A DNA stretch of 64,000 nt from Hymenobacter sp. J193 (GTDB lineage Bacteria > Bacteroidota > Bacteroidia > Cytophagales > Hymenobacteraceae), in the NCBI RefSeq assembly GCF_024700075.1, contig NZ_JAJONE010000001.1:1426001-1490000 (forward strand), written 5' to 3'. Position 1 is the first letter of the stretch; each line of letters starts with the position of its first letter. The position numbers were made by a program, and so were the translations under genes. This document shows, in pieces, positions 44,425 through 53,235 of this stretch. Below the pieces are notes generated by a model. The model ran no database searches. It was given only the letters and a program-made list of their open reading frames with translations, and was not told where the DNA came from.

Positions 44425-45574
44425 TTAGAAGGCTTCGTTGAAGGCAAAATATAGCCCGCTGGACTGCCCCGAGCCTACCCCATAATCAATACGGATGCTC
44501 AGCCGGTCCTGCCGGTTGACATCGATGCGCAGGCCCGCGCCGCCGGCTAGGTTGAACTCACCGGGCCGGAAGTCGGTGACCTGGGGCTGCACCTGGCCGG
44601 CACTGCCGAACACTACCCCCCGCAGCCGCCAGAACAGCTGCTGGCGCAACTCTACCTGGGCGGCCAGCAACTGCCGGTCCCGGAAGCGCCCTTCATAGAT
44701 GCCCCGCATCATTCGCTCCCCCGCCCAACTGCGCCAGCTCCCGAAATGGTACAGTGCCGCCATGAAACGTGCCCAGCACCTGCCCGGCCAGGACCGTTCG
44801 CTCGGTTTCCTTCGAGCCCAGCACCTGGTAGCGGCGGGCATCCACCTGCAGGCGCGAAAAGGTGAAGTCACTGCCCAGCGCCTTACCCACCAGCAGGGCA
44901 CTGGCATCCAGAAAGTTGCCGTGGTGGGCGCTTAGAATGTTGTCGCGGGTATCGTAAATAAGAGACGGTCCCAGGCCGGATGTCAGCGTGTTTTGCCGCT
45001 CCCGCTCATTGCGCTCCAGCAGCCAGTTGGGGCGGGTGCCATCATCCGTCAGGGGGTCGTCGATCCGGAGGCGGTGCAGGTTGGTGAGGCGGTAGAGCCC
45101 GCCCACGAACAGGCCCGGCCGCAGCCGCTTGAGCACGCGCTGGTTGAGAATGAACAGGCGGTACGAAATGTCGCTTTTCTCGCTTTTGCGGGTATCGTTG
45201 CCTACGCCGTAGTAATAAATCGGCAGGTTGAAATACTGGGCTTCCCCGCTGATGAAGTATCGCTCGCCGGGCGTGAAGATGGCGTGGGTGAAGCTGGCGC
45301 TGGACTGCTTGCGCTGGGTGCGGTAAGTCAGCAGGCGGGCATTGGAGCTGCGCGTGGTGGTATCCTGCCCAAAGCGCCACACCGGCAGCACGGCGGCTCC
45401 ATAAGCCACACCGGTTTCGGGCTGCGAAAACACGATGGGCAGCGCAGCCACTTTCACGCGGCGCGTTTTTTTGGCGGCTTTGCGGGTGGCTACTGAGTCG
45501 GCAGACGATTGGGCGCCGACGGCCAGGGCCAGCAGCGTTAGCGACAATGTGGCGCTGGCACGAAGTAAGAACAT
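44425..45574 (-). pseudogene. BamA/TamA-like outer-membrane barrel, broken by a one-base frameshift
   Basis: Start ATG 45574, signal peptide ending 'AVGAQ'. The frame reads to 'VPFRELAQLGGGANDAGHL' and stops. In the next frame it continues 'RMMRGIYEGRFRDRQLLAAQ' to a normal barrel end ('YGVGSGQSSGLYFAFNEAF'). Deleting one C of the run 44718-44722 restores 'LGGERMMRGIYEG', in register with 'LGGVSLLRGIYEG' of the intact paralogue upstream. Restored length is 382 residues. The family is Omp85-like surface-antigen barrels without visible POTRA domains. Role unknown. Confidence 0.88.
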
Positions 45575-45577
45575 AGA

Positions 45578-45633
45578 GAGGCAGGAAGAGTAGGGTCTAA
45601 ATGTACCGATTTAGACCCTACTCTTCCTGCCTC
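45578..45633. repeat. Perfect 25-bp hairpin between the two barrel genes
   Basis: Arms 45578-45602 and 45609-45633 are fully complementary around a 6-base loop (GTACCG). The left arm ends 3 bases from the start codon of the downstream barrel gene. No T run follows. Confidence 0.9.
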
Positions 45634-45655
45634 AAATCAGGCATAGCAACGGAGG

Positions 45656-46867
45656 CTAAAATGCCTCGTTCACCCCGAAGTACAGGCCGCTGTTGCCGCC
45701 CGAGCCTACGCCGTAGTCGAAGCGGATGTTGAGCCGGTCGCGGCGGTTGAACTGAAAGCGCACCCCCGCGCCGCCGGCCAGCTTGATGCCGCTGAAGGAC
45801 ATATCCTGCAGGTGCGGGGCCACCTGGCCCACGCCCGCAAACACGGCTCCGTTCAGGCGCCAGAACAGGTGGTGCCGGATTTCTGTTTGGGCGGCCAGCA
45901 GCTGCCGGTCGCGGAAACGGCCCTCGTATATACCCCGCAGCAAACTCACGCCGCCCAGGTTGCCCAGCTCCCGAAACGGCACCGTGCCGTTGTGAAAAGT
46001 GCCGATAACCTGACTGGCCCAGATAGTGCGGTTGGAGCCCAGGGGCTGAAAATAGCGCCCATCCACCATGTAGCGCGTGAAGGTGTAGTCACTGCCCAGG
46101 CCCTTGAGGTTGAAAAGCGTCTGCAAGTCCAGGTAAGCACCTTTGAACGTGCTCAGAATCACGTCCCGGCTGTCGTAGATAAACGTGGGGCCGGCACCGG
46201 ATATGCGGAAGGGCTCTTTTTCGCGGGGCGTCAGCTCGGAATAGTAGAGGTTGGCACCTGTTTCCTCATTGTTCAGCTCCTGCTTGGCGCGCAGGCTGCG
46301 CAGGTCGGCAAAGCGGTACTGCAAACCCAGAAAGGTGTAGCGGTGGATGCTTTTGAGGGCGCGCTGGTTGATGGTGAGCAGCTTGTAGGCAATTTCGCTT
46401 TCGTCTTCCTTCCGGGTGTCGTTGCCAATCCCGTAGAAGAAAATAGGGTAGTCGAAGTACTGAATATCACCGATGAGCAGATAGCGCTCCTGCCGGGTGA
46501 AGATGGTGTGCGAGAGCTGCAGGTTCAGTTGCTTTTTCTGGGAAAACCAGCCGCCGAGCCGCCCGTTGGACTTGCGCACCGTGGTGTCGCGGCCGTGCCG
46601 CCAGGTGGGCAGAAACGTAGCACCGGCCGCAAACCCGGTTTCTGGCTCGTAGAATATGACCGGCGCGGGAATAAAGCTGGGCTTGTCGGCGGGGTCTTTG
46701 GGTGGCTGCGCGGTGGTGGTTGTCGGCGGGGTGGCAGTTGGGACGGGCTCAGCCGTCACGGTCGGGACCGGCGCAATGGCGGCGGAATCGACGGCAACGG
46801 GCGTGATTTGGGCAACGGCGGCCGGTGCCAGCCACAACGTGGCCAGCAGCAGGGTAAGAATACGCAT
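45656..46867 (-). CDS. BamA/TamA-family outer-membrane barrel protein
   Basis: 403 residues. Signal peptide 'MRILTLLLATLWLAPAAVAQ', then a Thr/Pro/Val-rich stretch (about 25-60). A barrel of alternating strands follows: 'FYEPETGFAAGATFLPTWRHG', 'ERYLLIGDIQYFDYPIFFYG', 'GAGPTFIYDSRDVILST', 'GIYEGRFRDRQLLAAQTEIRHHLFWRL', ending 'SGLYFGVNEAF'. 'RGIYEGRFRD' matches the RGxxxGRYRD motif of Omp85 strand 12-13/loop 6. It is a paralogue of the next gene on the same strand. Substrate or partner unknown. Confidence 0.85.
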   Translation of the reverse strand: MRILTLLLATLWLAPAAVAQITPVAVDSAAIAPVPTVTAEPVPTATPPTTTTAQPPKDPADKPSFIPAPVIFYEPETGFAAGATFLPTWRHGRDTTVRKSNGRLGGWFSQKKQLNLQLSHTIFTRQERYLLIGDIQYFDYPIFFYGIGNDTRKEDESEIAYKLLTINQRALKSIHRYTFLGLQYRFADLRSLRAKQELNNEETGANLYYSELTPREKEPFRISGAGPTFIYDSRDVILSTFKGAYLDLQTLFNLKGLGSDYTFTRYMVDGRYFQPLGSNRTIWASQVIGTFHNGTVPFRELGNLGGVSLLRGIYEGRFRDRQLLAAQTEIRHHLFWRLNGAVFAGVGQVAPHLQDMSFSGIKLAGGAGVRFQFNRRDRLNIRFDYGVGSGGNSGLYFGVNEAF

Positions 46868-46945
46868 GGGAAGTCGGGGAAGGTGAAGTAAGCAGCCACC
46901 TCAATAGGCCGGCCTCCTTTCCTAACGTACCGGTCCCGGCGCGGG

Positions 46946-47854
46946 TTATCCGCCTACCTCCACCACCAGCATCGACAGCACCCCGGCCAGCATAATGAGC
47001 TTGCACCACAAGCTTAGCTGCGCGAAGTGGGCTTTGCGGTCGGCACGGGCTAAAAGCCGGGCCAGCGCCGCCAGGGGCAACAGGACCAATACCAGCAGCC
47101 AGGCCGCCAGCCACCACCAGCCCAGCTGCACCGACTGCCACACGGCCCCGCTCACCAGCAGCGCCAACAGTAACAGAAAGAAACCAGCTACCCACTGGGT
47201 GCGGGCCACGCCGGCCACAATGGGCAACGTGCGGCAGTCGTGCTCGGCGTCCCCGCGCATATCCTCCACGTCCTTGATGATTTCGCGCACAACCGAGAGT
47301 AGAAACGCCGCCAGGGCGTACACCCACACGGTACTTACGCCCGTGCGCAGCTGCAGCTCCGGCGTAAGCACCGAAGCCGCCGTGAGGGCCGCAATGCTCA
47401 GGTTGCCTACCAACGCCATACGCTTGAGGCGCACCGAGTAGCCCCAGAGCAGCAGCCCCGACGCCGCGTGCACCAGCCCCAGCAGCGGCGACAGCGCCCC
47501 GCTCACCAGCATCCCGATGCCCGTAAGCAGCAAATGGGCCAGCATGGCATGACGGCGGTTTACGGCCCGGCCTACCACCAGCCGGTCGGGCCGGTTGATG
47601 GCGTCAATCTTGACGTCGTAGTAGTCATTGATGATGTAGCCAGCGGCCGCTACGCACAGCGTGGACAGCAGCAGCAGAGCAAAGCGCACATCGAGCAGGC
47701 TGGCGGCGGGCATATGGCGGTGCAGCAACCCCACGCGCACCAGCACCATGCACAAAGCCAGCAGCAGCAGGTTGGGCAGGCGCACCAGCTGCACCAGCTC
47801 GCGCAGGCCGCGCCAGGGGCTTCGTGTATCAGCGGTGGAAGAAGGCTGCACCAT
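46946..47854 (-). CDS. UbiA-family prenyltransferase
   Basis: 302 residues from ATG 47854 (MVQPSSTADTRS); the extension to 47959 reads through the csp terminator and is rejected. About nine membrane helices. First Asp-rich motif 'NDYYDVKIDAINRPDR', second 'DVEDMRGDAEHDCRTLP', the two metal/diphosphate sites of UbiA enzymes. Bacteroidota homologues are often called geranylgeranylglycerol-phosphate geranylgeranyltransferase or a quinone prenyltransferase. The acceptor cannot be decided from sequence. Confidence 0.88.
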   Translation of the reverse strand: MVQPSSTADTRSPWRGLRELVQLVRLPNLLLLALCMVLVRVGLLHRHMPAASLLDVRFALLLLSTLCVAAAGYIINDYYDVKIDAINRPDRLVVGRAVNRRHAMLAHLLLTGIGMLVSGALSPLLGLVHAASGLLLWGYSVRLKRMALVGNLSIAALTAASVLTPELQLRTGVSTVWVYALAAFLLSVVREIIKDVEDMRGDAEHDCRTLPIVAGVARTQWVAGFFLLLLALLVSGAVWQSVQLGWWWLAAWLLVLVLLPLAALARLLARADRKAHFAQLSLWCKLIMLAGVLSMLVVEVGG

Positions 47855-47926
47855 TAGTTGCTTGTTCACCTGTACGGCGTAAAGATGCCACCCCGACGCC
47901 GAAACCGGGTGCCGGCTGTCTAAAAA

Positions 47927-47954
47927 GAAAGCCTCTCCGGCTGGAGAGGCTTTC
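47927..47954 (-). terminator. Terminator after the cold-shock gene
   Basis: 12-bp perfect stem GAAAGCCTCTCC / GGAGAGGCTTTC with a 4-base loop, followed on the minus strand by TTTTTAG. Confidence 0.9.
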
Positions 47955-47985
47955 CGCATGCAAAAAATCTGAGTAGATGGGTCGC

Positions 47986-48180
47986 CTATACTTTCTTCAC
48001 GTTCACCGCATTCACGCCTTTGCGGCCTTCCTGGGTATCAAACTCCACGCGGTCATTCTGCTGAATCTGGCCCCCGTTAAGGCCGGTAACATGAACGAAG
48101 AAGTCTTCCTTCGTGCCGTCTTCTGTAATGAAGCCGTAGCCCTTCGCCTCATTATAGAATTTTACGGTTCCTGTTTTCAT
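47986..48180 (-). CDS. Cold-shock protein, CspA family
   Basis: 64 residues, one OB fold. RNP1 'KGYGFIT' and RNP2 'DFFVHVTGL' are both present. It binds single-stranded nucleic acid as an RNA chaperone. It has its own promoter candidate (48215-48245) and terminator. Confidence 0.96.
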   Translation of the reverse strand: MKTGTVKFYNEAKGYGFITEDGTKEDFFVHVTGLNGGQIQQNDRVEFDTQEGRKGVNAVNVKKV

Positions 48181-48214
48181 GAAAAGTATGCAAAAAAGTG
48201 AATGGATGATGTTG

Positions 48215-48245
48215 TAAAGATATAGGCATTTACCAAAATCGCAAC
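48215..48245 (-). promoter_or_regulatory. Candidate promoter for the cold-shock gene
   Basis: On the minus strand GTTG, a 19-base spacer, then TATCTTTA, one mismatch from TAnnTTTG. The -7 box lies 35 bases upstream of the start codon. Confidence 0.5.
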
Positions 48246-48295
48246 TCCACTTTTACGCGGTTCTACAAGCCAAAAAAAGCGTAGGCAGCCCGACC

Positions 48296-48781
48296 TTACC
48301 AGGTGCCCTGCTGCTTCATAGTGGCTTCAATCAGCTCACGCACGGCCCCTTTGCCGCCCGGCAGCGCCGCCACAAATGCGCTGATGGCGCGCACATCCGC
48401 GGCGGCATCGGCGGGGCAGGCAGCCAGGCCGCAGCGGCGCATCACCTCTACGTCGGGCATGTCGTCGCCCATGTAGGCAATGGTAGCCGGGTCGAGGCGG
48501 TGCAGGTTGATGTACTTGTTGAAAACGACCATCTTATCATCCACACCCAGGTAGATATCTTGCACGTCCAGGGACTCCAGGCGGCGGCGCACGCCCTCTT
48601 CCTCGCGGCCCGAGATGATGATGACGCGGTAGCCCTTGCGCAGGGCGTGCCGGATGGCATACCCGTCGCGGATGTGGAAGGCGCGGGCCTGCTCGCCTGA
48701 GTTCAGGGCCAGCAGCGTGCCATCCGTCAGCACGCCGTCCACATCAAAGATAAATGCCTTGATAGCCGATAAATTCATCAT
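48296..48781 (-). CDS. kdsC: KdsC-type HAD phosphatase (KDO-8-phosphate phosphatase)
   Basis: 161 residues; ATG at 48781 or 48778. HAD motif I 'FIFDVDGVLTDGTL' (about 10-23), motif II 'VIIISGRE', motif III/IV 'KYINLHRLDPATIAYMGDDMPDVEVMRRCG'. C0-type caplet phosphatases of this length act on KDO-8-P or the sialic-acid analogue in lipopolysaccharide synthesis. No kdsA/B neighbour is visible, so substrate is by family. Confidence 0.88.
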   Translation of the reverse strand: MMNLSAIKAFIFDVDGVLTDGTLLALNSGEQARAFHIRDGYAIRHALRKGYRVIIISGREEEGVRRRLESLDVQDIYLGVDDKMVVFNKYINLHRLDPATIAYMGDDMPDVEVMRRCGLAACPADAAADVRAISAFVAALPGGKGAVRELIEATMKQQGTW

Positions 48782-48798
48782 ATGGCAAGTGGGTTAGA

Positions 48799-48894
48799 AG
48801 GTAACAGGTGACAAGTAATACGTGACAGGTAATCAGCCGGCAACTTCTATACAGGTATATAGGCGAGGTTGGCACCTGTTGCCTGTCACTCACC
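48799..48894. repeat. Intercistronic word-hairpin (word GGTAACAGGTGACA) between iscX and kdsC
   Basis: Left arm 48799-48832 and right arm 48872-48894 (CACCTGTTGCCTGTCACTCACC). The right arm ends 2 bases from the iscX stop codon. It shares its word with the element at 38571-38750. Confidence 0.8.
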
Positions 48895-48896
48895 AT

Positions 48897-49133
48897 CTAT
48901 TGATTGTCGCGCCACTCGTATACCCATTTGGCCTGGATCTGCTCCAGGTGGCCTTCGGTGGCCTGCTCGCGGGTGCCTTCGAAGTTGGGCAGCGTGAGTA
49001 TCCAGTCCAGCAGGTCGGTGAAGCGGATACGGTAGATTTTGGCCTCCGTGAAGTCGTCGCCGAATTTCTCGTACAGGGCCATGGCAATATCCTCGTGGTC
49101 CTGCCAGTGAATCGGGGGCTCGAAATAAGTCAT
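48897..49133 (-). CDS. iscX: Fe-S cluster assembly protein IscX
   Basis: 78 residues. 'PIHWQDHEDIAMALYEKFGDDFTEAKIYRIRFTDLLDWIL' region and 'FEGTREQATEGHLEQIQAKWVYE' match IscX (YfhJ): a winged-helix acidic protein that binds IscS and modulates Fe-S assembly. Next to a 2Fe-2S ferredoxin gene, as in isc operons, but no iscS/iscU is present here. Confidence 0.92.
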   Translation of the reverse strand: MTYFEPPIHWQDHEDIAMALYEKFGDDFTEAKIYRIRFTDLLDWILTLPNFEGTREQATEGHLEQIQAKWVYEWRDNQ

Positions 49134-49146
49134 CGGGTGTTATGGG

Positions 49147-49260
49147 CTGATGTGCTAATGTGATTGAATGTGCTAATGTGCTGATGGGGTTGAAGGCACT
49201 GGGGTGCTAATGAACAAGAGTTATTAGCCTAGCAGCACATTCCCCCACCTTAGCACATTA
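49147..49260. repeat. Intercistronic word-hairpin (word AATGTGCT) between the ferredoxin gene and iscX
   Basis: Left arm 49147-49190 (GATGTGCTAATGTG...AATGTGCTAATGTGCTGATG) and right arm 49231-49260 (AGCACATTCCCCCACC then TTAGCACATTA). The right arm ends 4 bases before the ferredoxin stop codon. Same word as the element at 16386-16655, including the CCCCACCTTAGCACATT block. Confidence 0.8.
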
Positions 49261-49264
49261 AACA

Positions 49265-49618
49265 TTAGTGACCCAGGAAGTGCTGGGGTGGAATGCGGAT
49301 GATCAGGTCGCTGGTAGAGGCCTGCACCACGCACTGACAGCCCAGGCGCGAGTTGATGCGCGGGTTCACGGCGCGGTCGATGAAGTCCTCTTCCTTGTCG
49401 CTGATTTCGGGCAGGTCGTCTTCGCCCTGCACTACATACACGTGGCAGGTACTGCAGCCGCACACCCCGCCGCAGTTGTGCTGCAGCTGAATGTCGTTGT
49501 TGAGGGCCACGTCTAGTACAGATTCGCCCTCGGCGGCCACGTGCGTCTGCGCGGGCTGCCCGTCTTCAAATTGAAAGGTGATATTGACGGTTTTCACGGC
49601 GTGAAGGTGTATGGGCAA
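49265..49618 (-). CDS. fdx: 2Fe-2S ferredoxin, ISC-type
   Basis: 117 residues. Adrenodoxin-like cluster motif 'HNCGGVCGCSTCHVYV' (C-x5-C-x2-C) and a fourth Cys in 'SRLGCQCVV'. 'ISDKEEDFIDRAVNPRINSRLGCQ' is typical of Isc ferredoxins (Asp/Glu-rich helix before the fourth Cys). It donates electrons for cluster assembly. Pairs with iscX downstream. Confidence 0.9.
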   Translation of the reverse strand: MPIHLHAVKTVNITFQFEDGQPAQTHVAAEGESVLDVALNNDIQLQHNCGGVCGCSTCHVYVVQGEDDLPEISDKEEDFIDRAVNPRINSRLGCQCVVQASTSDLIIRIPPQHFLGH

Positions 49619-49660
49619 ATTGAGGGCGCAAAGGTACGCAGGCCGGCTCCCCCATCAAAG

Positions 49661-50476
49661 CTACGTCGTACGCTCCTCGTGTTGGCGCCGGATGCTGGCG
49701 GAAAGCTGCTCGTACAAAGCCTGCCAGTTGGGGTGGTCGGCCAATAACCGCTGATGCGCCTGCATTGTTGGCACATCGGCGCGCACGGCCGGGCCGGTCT
49801 GACCCTGAAACGGCGGATTTGTCAGGGCTTTTTCCACTGTTTCGCGGATGAGCGGCTCCAGCAATGGCCACGGCAGCCCCGCTGCCCCCAGCAGTTCCTG
49901 GCTGATGCCCAGAAGGTGATACGGAAAGTTGCAGGCAAACACCGCCGCCACGTGCAGAGCCTGGCGCTGCGGCGTGGCTACCAGCTGCGCTTTTTCCGGG
50001 CTCAGGCTGCGAGCCAGCGCCAATAAGGCTGTTTCAGCGGCAGAGTCAGCGGCCTCTACGCAGATGGGCACCTGCGCCCAGTCTACGGCACGGCCGGCAC
50101 TGAAGGTTTGGAGTGGATACCACACGCCTCCGCGTACTTCTGGCACCGCGGCAACCGCGGCCAGCGGCACCGAGCCGGAGGTGTGGGCTACTATGCTGCC
50201 TGCCGGGAAACGTACCGCGCTGACAACTTCGGCCACGGCCGCGTCGGATACAGCTACCAGGTAGATATCGGCAGCGGGCAGTGGCCCGGGGCCGGCTACG
50301 GGCAGCGCCCCGGGCGCCAGCGCAGCCAGCTCAGTAGCAGCGGCCAACGAGCGGCCCCACACGGCGGTTACCTGGTGCCCGGCCCGTGCCAGTGCTGGCA
50401 CCAGGTGGCTGGCTACGCGGCCGGTACCCAGCACCGCTACCCGAAACGGCCTATCCGCCGGAAAATGATGCTCCAT
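49661..50476 (-). CDS. Rossmann-fold + DUF2520 oxidoreductase-like protein
   Basis: 271 residues. N-terminal Rossmann domain with dinucleotide motif 'VAVLGTGRVASHL' (about 13-25) and 'IVAHTSGSVPLAAV'. The C-terminal helical DUF2520 domain contains 'ALHVAAVFACNFPYHLLGISQELL' and 'ETVEKALTNPPFQGQTGPAVRAD'. It resembles the ProC/F420-NADP reductase fold. The reaction is not known. Confidence 0.87.
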   Translation of the reverse strand: MEHHFPADRPFRVAVLGTGRVASHLVPALARAGHQVTAVWGRSLAAATELAALAPGALPVAGPGPLPAADIYLVAVSDAAVAEVVSAVRFPAGSIVAHTSGSVPLAAVAAVPEVRGGVWYPLQTFSAGRAVDWAQVPICVEAADSAAETALLALARSLSPEKAQLVATPQRQALHVAAVFACNFPYHLLGISQELLGAAGLPWPLLEPLIRETVEKALTNPPFQGQTGPAVRADVPTMQAHQRLLADHPNWQALYEQLSASIRRQHEERTT

Positions 50477-50592
50477 AAACCCAAAGGTGGAAGGAATAAA
50501 TCGGCTTTACTTGTGCAAGGCCCGGGCTGACGCAACAGACCAGCTGGTTAGCCACGGTAAATACCGCCGCAATGCGCCGTCTGCTGCCCACA

Positions 50593-50629
50593 AAAAAGTC
50601 CGGCTCCTGAAGCAGAAACCGGACTTTTT
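50593..50629 (-). terminator. Terminator after ccmF
   Basis: 11-bp perfect stem AAAAAGTCCGG / CCGGACTTTTT with a T run on the minus strand. It closes the ccm operon 17 bases past the ccmF stop. Confidence 0.88.
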
Positions 50630-50645
50630 CGCGTCAGCAGAACCT

Positions 50646-53231
50646 TTAGGCTACCTGCACCGGGCGCTTACGGGCAGCGGCCACGGGCTTAGCGTTGGGT
50701 TTGCGGTTCTCGCGGCCGCGCTGCACCAGCGCTATGCCAAAGCCCAGCGCCATGAGCAGCGTACCGCTCCAGAGCAGGTTGATAAACGGCTTTTCCACGG
50801 CCTTCAGGATGATGTAGTCCTTCTGGGTGGTGCTCACGCCGAACGTGAATCTCTTGGTAGTAGGGTCCACGTTGTTGAACGACACGCGCAAGCCCAGGTC
50901 TTCCACCTCATCGGGCACACGGCCGATCAGGTTGTTGCGCACCACAAAAACGGGGTGCACATGGTACTGCTTTTTCTCGCCGTGCACGATAATGTCGCCC
51001 TGAATGGCCACATCCTTGGGTCCCAGCCCCAGCCCGGCCGTAGCCGATTTCTGGGCGGGCTCAATGGCGCGTAGCACCGCAAAGTAGTCGTTGAGGTAGA
51101 TGGTGTCGCCCACGCTCAGCTGGTGCTCCTTCACCTCGCTCCATTCCTTTTCCTTGGAGGGGTCGGGCACGGTGCTGATGTGGGAGTAGATGTCGTGGCT
51201 GAGGAACTGCTTGATATCGGGCGAAGCCAGCAGGCCGCCCATTTCCTCGTTTACCTGCGCCCGCGGATACAGCGTGAAAGCCTCGCCGGACTTGCGGTTC
51301 TTGTACTCTACGCGGTAGTACGTATCCTCGGGGCGAATTTCAAGCGTGTCGCCGGCCTTGTAATACACCCGGTCGCCGCGCTTTACGTCGCCGCGGGCCA
51401 GGGCCTTGTACTCGTCATCGGTGCGGAAGAGCAGGTCCTTGTTCACGTAGCCGGGCACGCCGGGCACATCCAGGTACTGTCCGGTGTAAGTCACATCGTA
51501 ATCCTTCATCGGCGCGGCTTCGTTGCGCCACAGCAGCACGTTGTCGCGGTTGATGTCCTCAGGAAAGTCCTTGGAGTACACCAGGCCGGAGCTGTTCTGG
51601 GAAATAATGTTGGAGTAGCCCGCCGAAGCCAGCACGCCCAGCAGCATCAGCGCAATACCGATGTGCGCCACGGCCCCGCCGGAGAGGCTCACCCGGCGCT
51701 TGAGCAGCACCAGAATCATACTTAGGTTGGCCAGCACCCCAAACATGCCCGCCGTCAGCAGCACGATGTAGGTTGGCGACATTTTCAGGCCGAAGTAGCG
51801 TACCAGCAGAATAACCAGGGCCGCACCCAGCAGCGTGAGAATACCCGGCACCGTGAAGGCATTGGAAACGGTTTCCTTGTCGTTGCGCTGCCACCACATC
51901 AGCTGGGCAATGCCCGATACCAGGGCCACGCCCACGCCCATCCACAACTGGAACTTGGTGTAGTGCGCAATCTGGTCGGCGGGCAGCGCCAGGTTGGATT
52001 TGATGCCGATAAAGCCCAGGAAAGCGTTATAGACCGGAATGCTCGTGGTAACCAGCACCTGAAAAGCACCCAGGCACAGCACCGTGGCGCCCACAAACAC
52101 CCACAACTCGGGGTTGTAAGTCGTCAGCTCTCTGTCGGAAACCGGAATGGTTTTCCACTTCACCACCAGCAGCGCAATAGCCAGCACCACGAAAGCCCCC
52201 AGATAGATCATAAGCTGCCCGGAAAGGCCCAGATCGGTGAAGGAGTGAACGGAGGCGTTGCCCAGCACACCCGAGCGGGTGAGGAAGGTAGCATAGAGAA
52301 TCAGTAGGAAGGTGGCAATAACCAGCACAAAGGCCGTGCGCAGCCCCGTGCGGCGGCGCTGCCAGAGCACCAGCGCGTGCAGGCCTGCCACCAGCACCAG
52401 CCACGGAATGTACACGGCGTTTTCCACCGGGTCCCAGTTCCAGTAGCCGCCGAAGTTCAGCGTCTCGTAGGCCCAGTAAGCACCCATCATAATGCCCACA
52501 CCCAGCACGGCGCCGCCCACCAGGCTCCAGGTAATGGCGGGCTTCACCCACTTCGTCAGCTCATTTTTCCAGAGGCCGGCAATGGCGAAGGCAAACGGCA
52601 CCAGCGTGAGGGCAAAACCCAGAAACAGCGTAGGCGGGTGAATTACCATCCAGTAGTTCTGCAGCAGTGGGTTCAGGCCGGTACCGTCCTTCGGGATGAA
52701 GTTGGGGTTGAGGCGGAACACCGGCGCGTCGGTCAGGAAGTCGCGCAACAGGATAAAGGGCGAGGAACCGATTTTCACGTTCAGCACCACCACACCCAGA
52801 ATCATAGAGGTGAGAAACAGCTGCACGCCCGCAAAAACGGCCATTACGGGGGCTTCCCACTGGCGGTTGAAGCGGATGATGATGCCGCCCAGCAGCACGT
52901 GCCAGAAAATCCAGAGCAGAAAAGAGCCCTCCTGCCCTTCCCAGAAGCAGGAAATCATGTAGTACACCGGCAGGTGGTTGCTGGAGTGGCTCCAGGCGTA
53001 GTAGTACTCGTAACGGTGCCCGTAGATGATGCCGAACAAGCTCACGATAACCGCCAATACGGCCGCCCCATGCACGAAAAACGCGCCCCGCGCCAGCCGC
53101 AGCCACGCTGGCTCGGCGTCGCCGAGTGCCCGGCCGCGGGCCGCCTGGTAGTAGGCATAGGTAGCCACAATGGCTGCCACAAACGCCACAATGACACTCA
53201 GGTGCCCAACGTCGCCAATGAAAGTATTCAT
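50646..53231 (-). CDS. ccmF: Cytochrome c haem lyase subunit CcmF
   Basis: 861 residues with about 14-15 membrane helices. The haem-handling tryptophan motif is 'GGYWNWDPVENAVYIPWL' (WD domain). 'GSFLLWIFWHVLLGG' and 'NPLLQNYWMVIHPPTLFLGF' are typical CcmF segments with conserved His. The long periplasmic part near the C-terminus ('DVTYTGQYLDVPGVPGYVNK') matches the CcmF_C region. It joins haem to apocytochrome c. Last gene of the ccm operon. Confidence 0.95.
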   Translation of the reverse strand: MNTFIGDVGHLSVIVAFVAAIVATYAYYQAARGRALGDAEPAWLRLARGAFFVHGAAVLAVIVSLFGIIYGHRYEYYYAWSHSSNHLPVYYMISCFWEGQEGSFLLWIFWHVLLGGIIIRFNRQWEAPVMAVFAGVQLFLTSMILGVVVLNVKIGSSPFILLRDFLTDAPVFRLNPNFIPKDGTGLNPLLQNYWMVIHPPTLFLGFALTLVPFAFAIAGLWKNELTKWVKPAITWSLVGGAVLGVGIMMGAYWAYETLNFGGYWNWDPVENAVYIPWLVLVAGLHALVLWQRRRTGLRTAFVLVIATFLLILYATFLTRSGVLGNASVHSFTDLGLSGQLMIYLGAFVVLAIALLVVKWKTIPVSDRELTTYNPELWVFVGATVLCLGAFQVLVTTSIPVYNAFLGFIGIKSNLALPADQIAHYTKFQLWMGVGVALVSGIAQLMWWQRNDKETVSNAFTVPGILTLLGAALVILLVRYFGLKMSPTYIVLLTAGMFGVLANLSMILVLLKRRVSLSGGAVAHIGIALMLLGVLASAGYSNIISQNSSGLVYSKDFPEDINRDNVLLWRNEAAPMKDYDVTYTGQYLDVPGVPGYVNKDLLFRTDDEYKALARGDVKRGDRVYYKAGDTLEIRPEDTYYRVEYKNRKSGEAFTLYPRAQVNEEMGGLLASPDIKQFLSHDIYSHISTVPDPSKEKEWSEVKEHQLSVGDTIYLNDYFAVLRAIEPAQKSATAGLGLGPKDVAIQGDIIVHGEKKQYHVHPVFVVRNNLIGRVPDEVEDLGLRVSFNNVDPTTKRFTFGVSTTQKDYIILKAVEKPFINLLWSGTLLMALGFGIALVQRGRENRKPNAKPVAAARKRPVQVA

Positions 53232-53235
53232 GGAA

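Noticed and set aside
46656..46886. 76-residue plus-strand ORF over the barrel gene start
   Set aside because: Val/Gly-rich shadow of the Thr/Pro-rich linker of the barrel protein.
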